Assembly: GCF_003003235.1 (NCBI RefSeq)
Contig: NZ_PVUE01000006.1
Location: forward strand, 124,001 to 188,000
From: Antricoccus suffuscus
GTDB lineage: Bacteria > Actinomycetota > Actinomycetes > Mycobacteriales > Antricoccaceae
Direction: 5' to 3'
Length of the DNA: 64,000 nucleotides
The translations under genes were made by a program, and so were the position numbers. Below the pieces are notes generated by a model. That model was given only the letters and a program-made list of their open reading frames with translations. It was not told the DNA's origin and searched no databases. Shown in pieces: positions 18,306 to 25,988 of this stretch (the first letter of the stretch is position 1; each line of letters opens with the position of its first letter).

Positions 18306-19505
18306 TCATCCAGATCCAGGGTGGGGTCGCTGCGCCTTGCGCGCCCGACTTCGCTGACCCATCGCGATCGCCGGAAACAGCAGCACCGACAGCATTCCCG
18401 CACCTACGAGCGCGGATGCGGTCCCCGGTGCCAGGTATTTCTCGTCGACGCCGATTGCCGTGACGGCCACGATGATTGGCAGCCCGGTGGCGGTGAACAG
18501 CACTAGCGCAAGCCTGTCGGCAAATCTCGATCCCGGCGGCGCAGCGAAGCCACCAGGAACGCCGCGCACGACCAACAGAAAAAGCACGAAGATGGGCAAC
18601 AGGATGAGCGCCCTTCCGTTGGAAAGGAGCGCGTGTAGGTCGAAGGTGATACCGACGTTGATGAAGAAGATCGGCACGAGAAAGCCGAACGACACGGCCT
18701 CGAGTTTGGTCTCGATCAGTTCCTTATGTTCGGGTCGCGCCCCGGAAAGTAGCACTCGACAGATCACACCTGCGGTGAATGCGCCCAGCAGCATGTCCAG
18801 ACCGAGGGCGATGCTGAGCGCGGCGAGCGCGGCGACGATCATTACGACGATGCGTACGGCTAGTTGGGTGCTGGTGTGCAGGGTCGACGCGATCAGCTTG
18901 TAGAAACTTGCGGTCCGTCCGCGCGAGGCAGCGAATACCGCGATCGCCGAAATAACAACGAATGCGACCAGGACCACGCTGGCGCCGGCGGTCGTACGGC
19001 CGCTGAGGAAAAGCGAAATCGCCACCAGCGGCCCGAACTCCCCCACTGCGCCGACAGCTATCACGGCTCGACCGAACGGTGTGCTCATCTCATGTGCGTC
19101 GCGCAGCATCGGCATGATCGTGCCAAGCGCGGTCGATGTAAGAGCGATACCGATAATAATGCCTCCGACCGCGGAGAGGCCGACCGCGATCCCAATGGAC
19201 ACGCCGATGATCAACGAGAGTAGCCATCCGGCCAAGGCCGTCGCTGCCAATCGCCCCTTAATGGCGGAGAAGTCCGTTTCGCTGCCGGCCATGAAAAAGA
19301 GGAACGCGAGCCCAAAGTCGGCGATCTGCGTCGTGAACCCGTTCGAAGGGACCCACCCGAGCACGCTAGGCCCGACCAGTAGCCCAAGCAGGATCTCGAA
19401 GACAACCACGTGAACCCTGGCGATGCGGCCGACGAGGCCGGCAAGCAGCGGGGCCACGACGGCGAGCGTCGGAACGATGATGAGTGCGCTGAGCGAAAAC
19501 TCCAT
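18306..19505 (-). CDS. Cation:proton antiporter (CPA2/Kef-type)
   Basis: A 399-residue membrane protein of the Na+/H+ exchanger superfamily with about 11-12 hydrophobic segments. Landmarks are VFEILLGLLVGPSVLGWV (helix 2 region), SETDF (the acidic pocket region), ALTSTALGTIMPMLRDAHEM and the later FLVPIFFINVGITFDL. There is no C-terminal TrkA-N domain, so it is the short form. The ATG at 19503-19505 follows a GGGGGG run; a start 13 codons upstream is possible but less family-like. The divergent hydrolase gene begins ~200 bases away, across a candidate operator. Confidence 0.87.
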   Translation of the reverse strand: MEFSLSALIIVPTLAVVAPLLAGLVGRIARVHVVVFEILLGLLVGPSVLGWVPSNGFTTQIADFGLAFLFFMAGSETDFSAIKGRLAATALAGWLLSLIIGVSIGIAVGLSAVGGIIIGIALTSTALGTIMPMLRDAHEMSTPFGRAVIAVGAVGEFGPLVAISLFLSGRTTAGASVVLVAFVVISAIAVFAASRGRTASFYKLIASTLHTSTQLAVRIVVMIVAALAALSIALGLDMLLGAFTAGVICRVLLSGARPEHKELIETKLEAVSFGFLVPIFFINVGITFDLHALLSNGRALILLPIFVLFLLVVRGVPGGFAAPPGSRFADRLALVLFTATGLPIIVAVTAIGVDEKYLAPGTASALVGAGMLSVLLFPAIAMGQRSRARKAQRPHPGSG

Positions 19506-19628
19506 GCGTCCCCCCGCTATGTAGACCGCTCCAAAACTATGCATCGCGGTTTACTTCGAATGCTAACGCGTGTCCCGCAGGATCAAGACGCAGCGCAGTG
19601 GATTCGACCTTTGCTGCAATAATTCGCG

Positions 19629-19643
19629 ACAACGTGACGTTGT
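19629..19643. promoter_or_regulatory. Palindromic operator-like site between divergent genes
   Basis: ACAACG-TGA-CGTTGT is a perfect 6-bp inverted repeat in the intergenic region between the antiporter (minus) and the hydrolase (plus). Its position fits a regulator site for either promoter. No candidate regulator gene lies next to it, so its use is unproven. Confidence 0.35.
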
Positions 19644-19702
19644 GCTATTGGCGCGCGATGGTAGTTGAGCCATGATTCATTCATTACGACAAAGGCGGAC
19701 CA

Positions 19703-20506
19703 ATGGTCGATGACGCGGAAACGTCAGGAACAATTCAGCTTCCCGATGTGCTGCTGTCTTATTCGGCGCGCGGGCGCGGGCCAGTCGTCGTCAACGCGCA
19801 CGGGCTGACCCGTAGCCGTCGATCGGTGGCCCGCTTTGAGCTCGCGGACTTTTCTCCTGTCGCATCGGCCGGACACCGGCTCGTGTCGTACGACGCGCGC
19901 GGACACGGTGAGTCCAGCGGTACGCCGTCGCGTGAGGACTACACCTGGTCCGCGCTGAGTGGCGACATGCTCGCACTCATCGATCATTTCTCGCCGGACG
20001 CCCCGGTCGATGGCATTGGACTGTCCATGGGCACCGGGACTCTGCTGCATGCGGTGACCCAATCTCCTGAACGGTTCAACCGCGTCGTCCTCACCGCTCC
20101 CCCGACCGCGTGGGAGACGCGCACGGCACAGGCCGATATCTATCGTCAAATGGCCGAGCTCGTGGAGAAGGCACCACCCGACGAGGCAGCCGATATCCTC
20201 GCGCAGTCCCGTCGACCGGCACCGATATTCGACGACGTACCAGGCTATCCACCGGCTCCCGACATCTCCTACGAACTGCTTCCCACCGTGTTTCGCGGCG
20301 CGGGAATCGCGGACTTCCCCACTCGCGAGGCCATCGGCGCGATCAGTAAGCCGACCCTGATCCTGGCGTGGGCTACCGACCCCGGACACCCGATCTCGAC
20401 CGCAGAAGAGCTGGCCTCGCTCATCCCCCGCTCCGTGCTGCACGTGTCGGAGACCAGCGCGGACCTGCGCACATGGGGCGACCGCGCAGCCGAGTTCCTC
20501 AGCTAA
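19703..20506 (+). CDS. Alpha/beta-hydrolase, catalytic His not evident
   Basis: A 267-residue alpha/beta-hydrolase. It has the oxyanion segment VVNAHGLTRS, the strand-4 motif VSYDARGHGESSG, the nucleophile elbow GLSMGTG with Ser108, and an acid position in LAWATDPGHP. The C-terminal stretch that usually holds the catalytic His reads LHVSETSADLRTWGDRAAEF and contains no His at the expected place. The enzyme may therefore be inactive or use another residue. No signal peptide is visible. The start ATG follows AAAGGCGG. It is divergent from the antiporter. The glutathione-peroxidase gene follows in the same direction after about 50 bases. Confidence 0.82.
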   Translation: MVDDAETSGTIQLPDVLLSYSARGRGPVVVNAHGLTRSRRSVARFELADFSPVASAGHRLVSYDARGHGESSGTPSREDYTWSALSGDMLALIDHFSPDAPVDGIGLSMGTGTLLHAVTQSPERFNRVVLTAPPTAWETRTAQADIYRQMAELVEKAPPDEAADILAQSRRPAPIFDDVPGYPPAPDISYELLPTVFRGAGIADFPTREAIGAISKPTLILAWATDPGHPISTAEELASLIPRSVLHVSETSADLRTWGDRAAEFLS

Positions 20507-20558
20507 CAGACTCAGTCACAACTCAAACAACCAAGTGCACTCCAACGAAAGGCAACAC

Positions 20559-21047
20559 GTGTCGATCTACGACTACGACGTCACCACTCTGGCCGGCGAA
20601 CCGGCGAATCTGCACGACTACGAGGGCAAGGCGCTGCTGATGGTCAACGTCGCCTCCCGCTGCGGTTTGACCCCGCAGTACGAAACTCTTGAGCAACTGC
20701 ACGCGCAGTACGCCGACCGTGGTTTCGCCGTACTCGGCTTCCCGTGCAACCAGTTCGGCGGCCAGGAGCCCGGCACCGCCGATGACATCGCGGAGTTCTG
20801 CTCGGCGACGTACGGCGTCACGTTCCCGATGTTCGCAAAGACCGAGGTGAACGGCGACAATCGCGATCCGTTGTACACCGAGCTCGTCCAAGTGCCTGAT
20901 GCAGAAGGAAAGACCGGGGACATCCAATGGAACTTCGAGAAGTTCCTCATCTCCCCGGCGGGCGAGCCGGTGGCCCGATTCCGTCCGCGCACTACCCCAG
21001 ATGCACCCGAGGTCGTCTCGGCGATCGAGGCTCAGCTCCCGCGCTGA
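20559..21047 (+). CDS. Glutathione peroxidase family (Cys-type)
   Basis: A 162-residue thioredoxin-fold peroxidase. The peroxidatic residue is Cys35 in VASRCGLTPQY; selenocysteine is not used here although the organism has a selenocysteine system. The other family motifs are present: FPCNQFGGQEPG (containing the catalytic Gln) and IQWNFEKFLI (containing the catalytic Trp and Asn). It likely reduces hydroperoxides with thioredoxin or mycothiol-type reductants. I choose the GTG at 20559, with GAAAGG upstream, over an in-frame GTG eight codons earlier. Confidence 0.93.
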   Translation: MSIYDYDVTTLAGEPANLHDYEGKALLMVNVASRCGLTPQYETLEQLHAQYADRGFAVLGFPCNQFGGQEPGTADDIAEFCSATYGVTFPMFAKTEVNGDNRDPLYTELVQVPDAEGKTGDIQWNFEKFLISPAGEPVARFRPRTTPDAPEVVSAIEAQLPR

Positions 21048-21124
21048 CGTCTTCGTAAGGTCATGCGAAGTGGCTGCGATTCCGGCCGTTTCGCATGACC
21101 TCCCACAGCTCCCCGGAGGCATAG

Positions 21125-21775
21125 ATGGCCGAACGCAACAGGGTCACCCCGCACGGAGACATTGTCGCCGTGCCGTTACGAGGTGCGTGGACCGGCAATC
21201 GCGGCCAACTCCACGACGGACACAAGATCGTGAGATTTCACGGCGGCGATCTGTGGATCACCTGCGCGCTGGACTTTCGGGGTCGCTTCAACGAACAGTG
21301 GCAGCCGGGTCACTACACCTTTCTGTTCTTTCACGATGAGGCAGTCTCGTTCGCCGCCGGGCACCGGCCCTGCGCAGAATGCCGGCGGGACAGTTATCGC
21401 GCATACCAAGCCGCGTGGGCCGCGGAGCTCGGCGTCGACGTACCGTCGGCGCAGCAGATCAACCGGCAACTACACGGCGAAAGGATCGTGAGAGGCACCC
21501 ATCGTCGGCGGCTGCATCCGATGCCGTGGCGCGGACTGCCAACGGGCGTGTTTGTGTCCATTGACACCACGCCGTACCTGGTCCTCGGCGGCAAGATCGT
21601 CGAGTGGACCGAACATGGCTACGCCGCGCGCCGCACTCGCCCAACCGAGGGCGACGTAGAGGTCATCACGCCACCCTCGAGCGTCGCGGTACTTCGGGCC
21701 GGCTACCCGGTCCAGATCGATACGTCCGCCAGCCATCCGCCAAGCACCGGCGCCGCACCGAACGACGGGGACTAA
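21125..21775 (+). CDS. Uncharacterised protein with a CxxC motif
   Basis: A 216-residue soluble protein that I recognise only as a conserved actinobacterial hypothetical. Its most conserved-looking parts are FAAGHRPCAECRRDSYRAYQ (a CxxC that could bind zinc or be redox-active), HRRRLHPMPWRGLPTGVFV and YLVLGGKIVEWTEHGY. It is Arg- and His-rich with no membrane helix or signal. The basic CxxC segment could suit nucleic-acid binding, but this is a guess. The ATG follows GGAGG. It is in line with the glutathione peroxidase, about 77 bases downstream, and may share its transcript. Confidence 0.8.
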   Translation: MAERNRVTPHGDIVAVPLRGAWTGNRGQLHDGHKIVRFHGGDLWITCALDFRGRFNEQWQPGHYTFLFFHDEAVSFAAGHRPCAECRRDSYRAYQAAWAAELGVDVPSAQQINRQLHGERIVRGTHRRRLHPMPWRGLPTGVFVSIDTTPYLVLGGKIVEWTEHGYAARRTRPTEGDVEVITPPSSVAVLRAGYPVQIDTSASHPPSTGAAPNDGD

Positions 21776-21834
21776 CCGGTTCGTTGAAACGCTGGTACGC
21801 GTCTCACAAACGCAGGTAGAGGAAGGATCGGCTC

Positions 21835-22104
21835 ATGCCCAACAAAAAACCAGGCCCCAGCGTCAAAGACGACAAACTCTACGAAGAACTCCGAAACGAC
21901 GGCGAGAGCAAAGAAAAGGCGGCCAGAATCGCTAACGAGTCAGCGTCGAGTTCACGCTCTGACGTCAGTCGTCGCGGTGGAAAGTCCGGATCGTATGAGG
22001 ACTGGAAAGTCGAGGACCTACGCCGACGTGCGGCAGAGATAGGTATCGACGGGCGGTCATCGATGAAGAAGGACGAGCTCGTCAAGGCTCTTCGCAACCA
22101 TTGA
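21835..22104 (+). CDS. Small basic protein with a Rho-N/SAP-like C-terminal motif
   Basis: An 89-residue, highly charged protein. The N-terminal half (KPGPSVKDDKLYEELRNDG, then SKEKAARIANESA) resembles the small DUF7218-type proteins. After a Ser/Arg/Gly linker, the C-terminal ~30 residues (VEDLRRRAAEIGIDGRSSMK, then KDELVKALRNH) match the helix-extended-helix of Rho-N or SAP-like domains, which bind nucleic acids. AGGAAGG precedes the ATG. It stands alone. A role in chromosome or stress biology is plausible but not shown. Confidence 0.85.
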   Translation: MPNKKPGPSVKDDKLYEELRNDGESKEKAARIANESASSSRSDVSRRGGKSGSYEDWKVEDLRRRAAEIGIDGRSSMKKDELVKALRNH

Positions 22105-22308
22105 GCGACATCGGCCTTGCCGTTGCGGCCGCAATGCGGATTCACGCACGCCACCCTCGGAGGCAGTAGAAATCCCCTTTCCGCCAGGGTTTAGAACTTC
22201 CCGACTTTGGGCACAACCAACGTAGTTCGCTCCTATTGCGTCGCCGTAGGAGTCGTTTGGGCGGTCATACGCCGGACACACTAAGAGATGCCGATTGTGG
22301 AAGGCGAC

Positions 22309-22974
22309 ATGACAATTTCCAAAATTGTGGTGGTGATCCCGGCGCATAACGAGGAAGACCTGCTTGAGTCGTGCCTTGTGAGCGTTCGGACCGCGGCGCT
22401 GCACTCATCCGTGCCCGTCGACACAATCGTCGTAGCCGACTCCTGCACCGACCGCACTGCCGAGATCGCGGCACGATTCGGCCAGGTGTTGCAGGTGGCT
22501 CATCGGAATGTAGGTGCGGCACGACGAGCCGGGTTTCGCGCCGTGAAAGGACCGCATAGCATCTGGATGGCGACCACCGACGCCGATTCCGTAGTACCCA
22601 ACGACTGGCTTTCCAGCCACATGATGCACGCAGAGGCAGGCGTTGAGTTGTTGGCCGGGACTGTGCAGGTAACAAACTGGGGCGCTTTCCCAGCGGAAGT
22701 GCAACGCGATTATGAGCGTCGGTATCGGATGGCGCTTCCCTCCACCCGCATCCATGGGTGCAACCTAGGCTTTGACGGACGTCGTTACGTCTCCATAGGG
22801 GAATTCGCGCCGTTGGCGCTCCACGAGGACGTAGATCTGGTTCATCGTTTCGTCGAGGCCGGCGCACGCGTGGTGTGGAGCGACGAGTCTCCGGTTGTGA
22901 CATCGTCGCGGCGAACTAGTCGCGCGCCTGGGGGCTTCGCCACGCACCTCACGAGTTTAGAAGTGGTGCGATGA
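22309..22974 (+). CDS. Family 2 glycosyltransferase
   Basis: A 221-residue GT-A-fold glycosyltransferase. The N-terminus is IVVVIPAHNEEDLLESCLVS; the nucleotide-binding parts are VVADSCTDRTAEIAARFG and NVGAARRAGF. TTDADSVVPNDWLSSH supplies the metal-binding DAD, and HEDVDLVHRFVEAG is the acceptor/catalytic ED region. There is no membrane segment. The ATG at 22309 (GAAGG upstream) is preferred over one seven codons earlier. Its end overlaps the next gene by 4 bases, starting a compact four-gene unit. The sugar donor and acceptor are unknown. Confidence 0.87.
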   Translation: MTISKIVVVIPAHNEEDLLESCLVSVRTAALHSSVPVDTIVVADSCTDRTAEIAARFGQVLQVAHRNVGAARRAGFRAVKGPHSIWMATTDADSVVPNDWLSSHMMHAEAGVELLAGTVQVTNWGAFPAEVQRDYERRYRMALPSTRIHGCNLGFDGRRYVSIGEFAPLALHEDVDLVHRFVEAGARVVWSDESPVVTSSRRTSRAPGGFATHLTSLEVVR

Positions 22975-23894
22975 CGCCCGATCTCAAAGCAAAACTCCTG
23001 GATCTCACAAGGGTCCCGCTCCCGCTCCCGGGTGGCGGAGCGACGGTAGAGCGCTGGCTGCGGTTGGCGCAGAACTGCGACTACGACATCGCGATCGGAC
23101 GTTTGGTCGAAGCGCACGCAGACGCGGACGCCATTCTGCATGAGATCGTCGGCCAGCGGGTGGAAGCTCGTCAGCTGTGGGGCGTGTGGGCGGCCGAACC
23201 GCCACACCCGTTGCTGACCGCTACCCGGCAGTCGGGACGTTGGCGGCTGGACGGGACCAAGCTCTGGTGCTCGGGCGCGTCGATCTGTACCCACGCTCTC
23301 GTCACGGCCTCGGACGGTGGTGAATCACGGCTCTATGCGGTTGATCTGAACCAAACTGGCGTTCGCCCCAGGAAAGGAACCTGGGTGAACGCAGGCATGC
23401 GCGTGTCGGACACCGAACCGGTCGACTTCACCAATGTCCAAGCTGAGCCAGTGGGAGACACGACGTCGTACTTGGATCGTCCCGGCTTCTGGTACGGCGC
23501 GGCGGGTGTGGCGGCATGCTGGTACGGCGGAGCCGTGGCAGTTGCGGAACCGCTAAAAGCACGGCTGCATAAAGCAAATTCACACCAGTTGGCGCATATG
23601 GGGGCAATCGATGCGGCTTTGGCTGGCGCGCGCTGGGCACTCGTCGGTGCAGCAGGTGAGGTCGATAACGACCCGCATGATCACGCTCGACAGGCGCGGA
23701 TCCGTGCACTCCGGGTGCGCACGATTGTCGAGAACGCTGCCACGCAGGTGATCGACGGCGTTGGACGCGCGCTTGGGGCGGGTCCACTCTGCCAGGACGA
23801 GCGGCACGCGCAGCGAGTGGCAGACCTCAGCATCTACGTTCGGCAAAGTCACGCGGAGAGCGACCTGGCCGCGCTAGGGGGCCTTTTAGCGTGA
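22971..23894 (+). CDS. Acyl-CoA-dehydrogenase-like flavoprotein
   Basis: A 307-residue protein, short for the acyl-CoA dehydrogenase superfamily (usually ~380). The middle beta-domain is recognisable: GRWRLDGTKLWCSGASICTH (the GxKxWxTG-type region), then VNAGMRVSDTEPVDFTNVQA. A reduced C-terminal helical domain ends NAATQVIDGVGRALGAG. Catalysis cannot be assumed, because the usual catalytic Glu region is not obvious. It is coupled by ATGA overlaps to the glycosyltransferase before it and the PIG-L deacetylase after it. It may act on an acyl or amine group of the glycan product. Confidence 0.78.
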   Translation: MTPDLKAKLLDLTRVPLPLPGGGATVERWLRLAQNCDYDIAIGRLVEAHADADAILHEIVGQRVEARQLWGVWAAEPPHPLLTATRQSGRWRLDGTKLWCSGASICTHALVTASDGGESRLYAVDLNQTGVRPRKGTWVNAGMRVSDTEPVDFTNVQAEPVGDTTSYLDRPGFWYGAAGVAACWYGGAVAVAEPLKARLHKANSHQLAHMGAIDAALAGARWALVGAAGEVDNDPHDHARQARIRALRVRTIVENAATQVIDGVGRALGAGPLCQDERHAQRVADLSIYVRQSHAESDLAALGGLLA

Positions 23895-24652
23895 GCGTGG
23901 ACAGATTTCTGAACGCACCAACGAGTGGAAAAGGTACGCCGGAGAGCCAATGGGCTGCAGCGGATCTACGCTTCCCGGAATTCTCGCTCGACGGCTGCGA
24001 GCGGTTGGTCATTATTGCGCCCCACCCTGACGATGAGGTGCTCGGAGTCGGTGGCATCGCTACATCGGCCGCCGAACGCGGCATCGAGACCCACGCCGTC
24101 ATCGTGACCGACGGCCAGTCGTCACACCCTGGCTCACCGACGTACACGCCAAATCAACTGGCCGCGCTGCGCCGCATCGAGTCGGCGCGGGCCAATGCGA
24201 CACTCGGGCTGCGCAAACCGGTACATCTGGGTTTCACCGACGGCCAGGTCGAAACGTCCGAGAAGACACTCGCTCGGGCACTGAAGCAGTACGTCGATAA
24301 CTCCTGGGTCTTGGTCACCTGGGCCGGTGACGGACACCCAGACCATGAAGCCTGCGCGCGAGCGACCCGACTCGCGTGCGCAGACACCGGGTCTCGCGTT
24401 CTGGAGTATCCGATCTGGATGTGGCATTGGGCGCTGCCACAGGACACAGATGTGCCGTGGGGCCGAGCCCGTCGGTTCGACCTGTCGACGACTTCCGCGG
24501 CGCGCAAGGCCGATGCAGTCAACGCATTCACCACTCAGATTCGGCCGCTGTCAGAGCACCCCGCCGACGCGGCAGTCCTTCCCTCACACGTTCTCGAGCG
24601 ACTGTTACGCCCATACGAAGTCGTGTTGATATCTGAAGATGACGGTAAATAA
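23891..24652 (+). CDS. PIG-L family (LmbE-like) deacetylase
   Basis: A 253-residue zinc deacetylase of the PIG-L/MshB fold. The zinc motif is IIAPHPDDEVLGVGG (His45, Asp48), and the second metal/catalytic part is GDGHPDHEACARATRLA. Members remove the N-acetyl group from GlcNAc-type sugars, as in mycothiol or GPI synthesis. It starts at a GTG overlapping the previous stop (GTGA), and the next gene starts 3 bases after its stop. Within this unit it most likely de-N-acetylates the sugar transferred by the glycosyltransferase. Confidence 0.9.
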   Translation: MSVDRFLNAPTSGKGTPESQWAAADLRFPEFSLDGCERLVIIAPHPDDEVLGVGGIATSAAERGIETHAVIVTDGQSSHPGSPTYTPNQLAALRRIESARANATLGLRKPVHLGFTDGQVETSEKTLARALKQYVDNSWVLVTWAGDGHPDHEACARATRLACADTGSRVLEYPIWMWHWALPQDTDVPWGRARRFDLSTTSAARKADAVNAFTTQIRPLSEHPADAAVLPSHVLERLLRPYEVVLISEDDGK

Positions 24653-24655
24653 CCA

Positions 24656-25279
24656 ATGGATCCCGAGTACTTCGACCGTATATATTCCACCTCGAGTGAC
24701 CCGTGGGGATTCACCACCCGCTGGTACGAGCGGCGCAAGGTCGCACTTACCATGGCGATTCTGCCTCAGGAACGCTTCGGCAGCTGTTTCGAACCTGGTT
24801 GCTCGATAGGCGTACTGACCGCGGAACTCGCCCAACGGTGCGACCGCGTTGTTGCCACAGACATCGCGGACGCGGCGCTGGCCCGTGCCCAGTCCCGATT
24901 GAGCGCCACCGGTATCGGCAACGTAGAAATGCGCCACTGGGCGCTGGGCGCCTCTTGGCCCGATGAAATGTACGACCTCGTCGTACTCAGCGAAGTTGGT
25001 TACTATCTCGAGCCGGGGAGCGCCCGACGCGCGATCGACTGCGCGGCCCAGCATCTCCACCCGGACGGCGCCCTACTTGCTGCTCATTGGCGCCATCCTG
25101 TCGCAGAGTATCCCTCAACCGGCGATGATTTCCACGCCCTTCTGAACAGCACCCGCGGAATGGAGCGGGCAAGCCGATATATCGACGAGGACGTCGTCAT
25201 CGACCTGCTCCGCCCCAGTGGTACGCGGTCCGTTGCGGAACAAGAAGGGCTGGTGACGCCTGCCGATCAAGTCCTGTGA
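24656..25279 (+). CDS. NodS-like SAM-dependent methyltransferase
   Basis: A 207-residue class I methyltransferase. The N-terminal YFDRIYSTSSDPWGFTTRWY is characteristic of the NodS family, which N-methylates the deacetylated glucosamine of Nod factors. The SAM site is CFEPGCSIGVLTAEL (motif I), with VVATDIADAALARAQ (motif II) and YDLVVLSEVGYYLEPG (motif IV). It is the last gene of the four-gene unit and follows the PIG-L deacetylase directly, the natural order if it methylates the freed amine. No phage or transposon sequence flanks it. Confidence 0.87.
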   Translation: MDPEYFDRIYSTSSDPWGFTTRWYERRKVALTMAILPQERFGSCFEPGCSIGVLTAELAQRCDRVVATDIADAALARAQSRLSATGIGNVEMRHWALGASWPDEMYDLVVLSEVGYYLEPGSARRAIDCAAQHLHPDGALLAAHWRHPVAEYPSTGDDFHALLNSTRGMERASRYIDEDVVIDLLRPSGTRSVAEQEGLVTPADQVL

Positions 25280-25283
25280 CGCG

Positions 25284-25790
25284 CTAGGAAGGCTTCTTTG
25301 CCGCAGATTTCGCCGCTGCCGCGGACTCCGTAGCCGCGCCGCGGGTGGCGAGGCGGCCGGACGCGTTTTCTAGATGGGCGCGCACGAACCATTGAAACAG
25401 TTCGAGCTGTTTAGTGTGACCGATCAGCATGTCCTCGGTGATCGGGTCGATCTTCCCGATCGTATCGATCGCTTCACGCTCACTGGAGATGACGCCGTCG
25501 TAGACGATGTCAAGAGCACCCAGATGCTCGCTCGTGTCCGCGAGGCCGATGTCGTAGTCGTCCCAGGTGCGCGTCGAGACCAAGGCACCCGGCGTACCCA
25601 CCGGAGAGACTCCAAGGGTCGCCATCCGCTCGGCAGTCTCGTCAACCATCGCCCGCACCGCGTCGATCTGCGGGTCGAGCATCTCGTGTACGCCGATGAA
25701 GTCCGGGCCCACCACATTCCAATGCGCGTGCTTCAGTGTGAGCTGGAGGTCATTCAGCGCGTGTAGGCGCATTTGAAGGGTCTTGCCCAC
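25284..25790 (-). CDS. dps: Dps-family ferritin-like protein, main ORF after a frameshift
   Basis: This holds nearly all of a DNA-starvation protein (Dps): LTLKHAHWNVVGPDFIGVHE (ferroxidase His), DPQIDAVRAMVDETAERM (the Asp/Glu ligands), LFQWFVRAHLENASG, and an Ala/Lys-rich DNA-binding tail. The open frame can only start at the GTG at 25788-25790 and lacks the usual N-terminus. That N-terminus (MADKVGSGRKSEYTVPGLK) is present just upstream in another frame. Removing one G from the run at 25789-25797 would join them into a normal mycobacterial-type Dps. The gene is therefore frameshifted, or the assembly has a one-base error. Confidence 0.85.
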   Translation of the reverse strand: MGKTLQMRLHALNDLQLTLKHAHWNVVGPDFIGVHEMLDPQIDAVRAMVDETAERMATLGVSPVGTPGALVSTRTWDDYDIGLADTSEHLGALDIVYDGVISSEREAIDTIGKIDPITEDMLIGHTKQLELFQWFVRAHLENASGRLATRGAATESAAAAKSAAKKPS

Positions 25791-25866
25791 CCTTGTGCCC
25801 TTCGGCGACCTTCAGCCCGGGGACGGTGTATTCACTCTTGCGACCGGAGCCGACTTTGTCTGCCAT
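25750..25866 (-). pseudogene. N-terminal fragment of the frameshifted Dps gene
   Basis: The ATG at 25864-25866 has a good site (GAGGA) and opens with MADKVGSGRKSEYTVPGLK, matching the flexible N-terminus of actinobacterial Dps proteins up to AEGHK. It then runs out of frame and stops at 25750. The downstream frame resumes with VGKTLQMRLHALNDLQ, continuous with the family if one base is removed. Upstream, to the selA stop, there are ~120 bases with the promoter and a weak hairpin (25894-25914). Confidence 0.75.
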
Positions 25867-25988
25867 CGTTGATCCTCGTTTCCATGTAGGCGAGAAGGCT
25901 GATTCTTTGCCTTCACGAGGTTTGTTACCCACACGCCGCATCGATAAACGGTGAAACGCTGAAGACATCGGGGCCGAGCATGCTGCGA

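Noticed and set aside
22309-25279. True Nod-factor synthesis genes
   Set aside because: The glycosyltransferase is a small soluble GT2 unlike NodC, the deacetylase is PIG-L and not NodB, and no NodA is present; only the order of reactions is similar.
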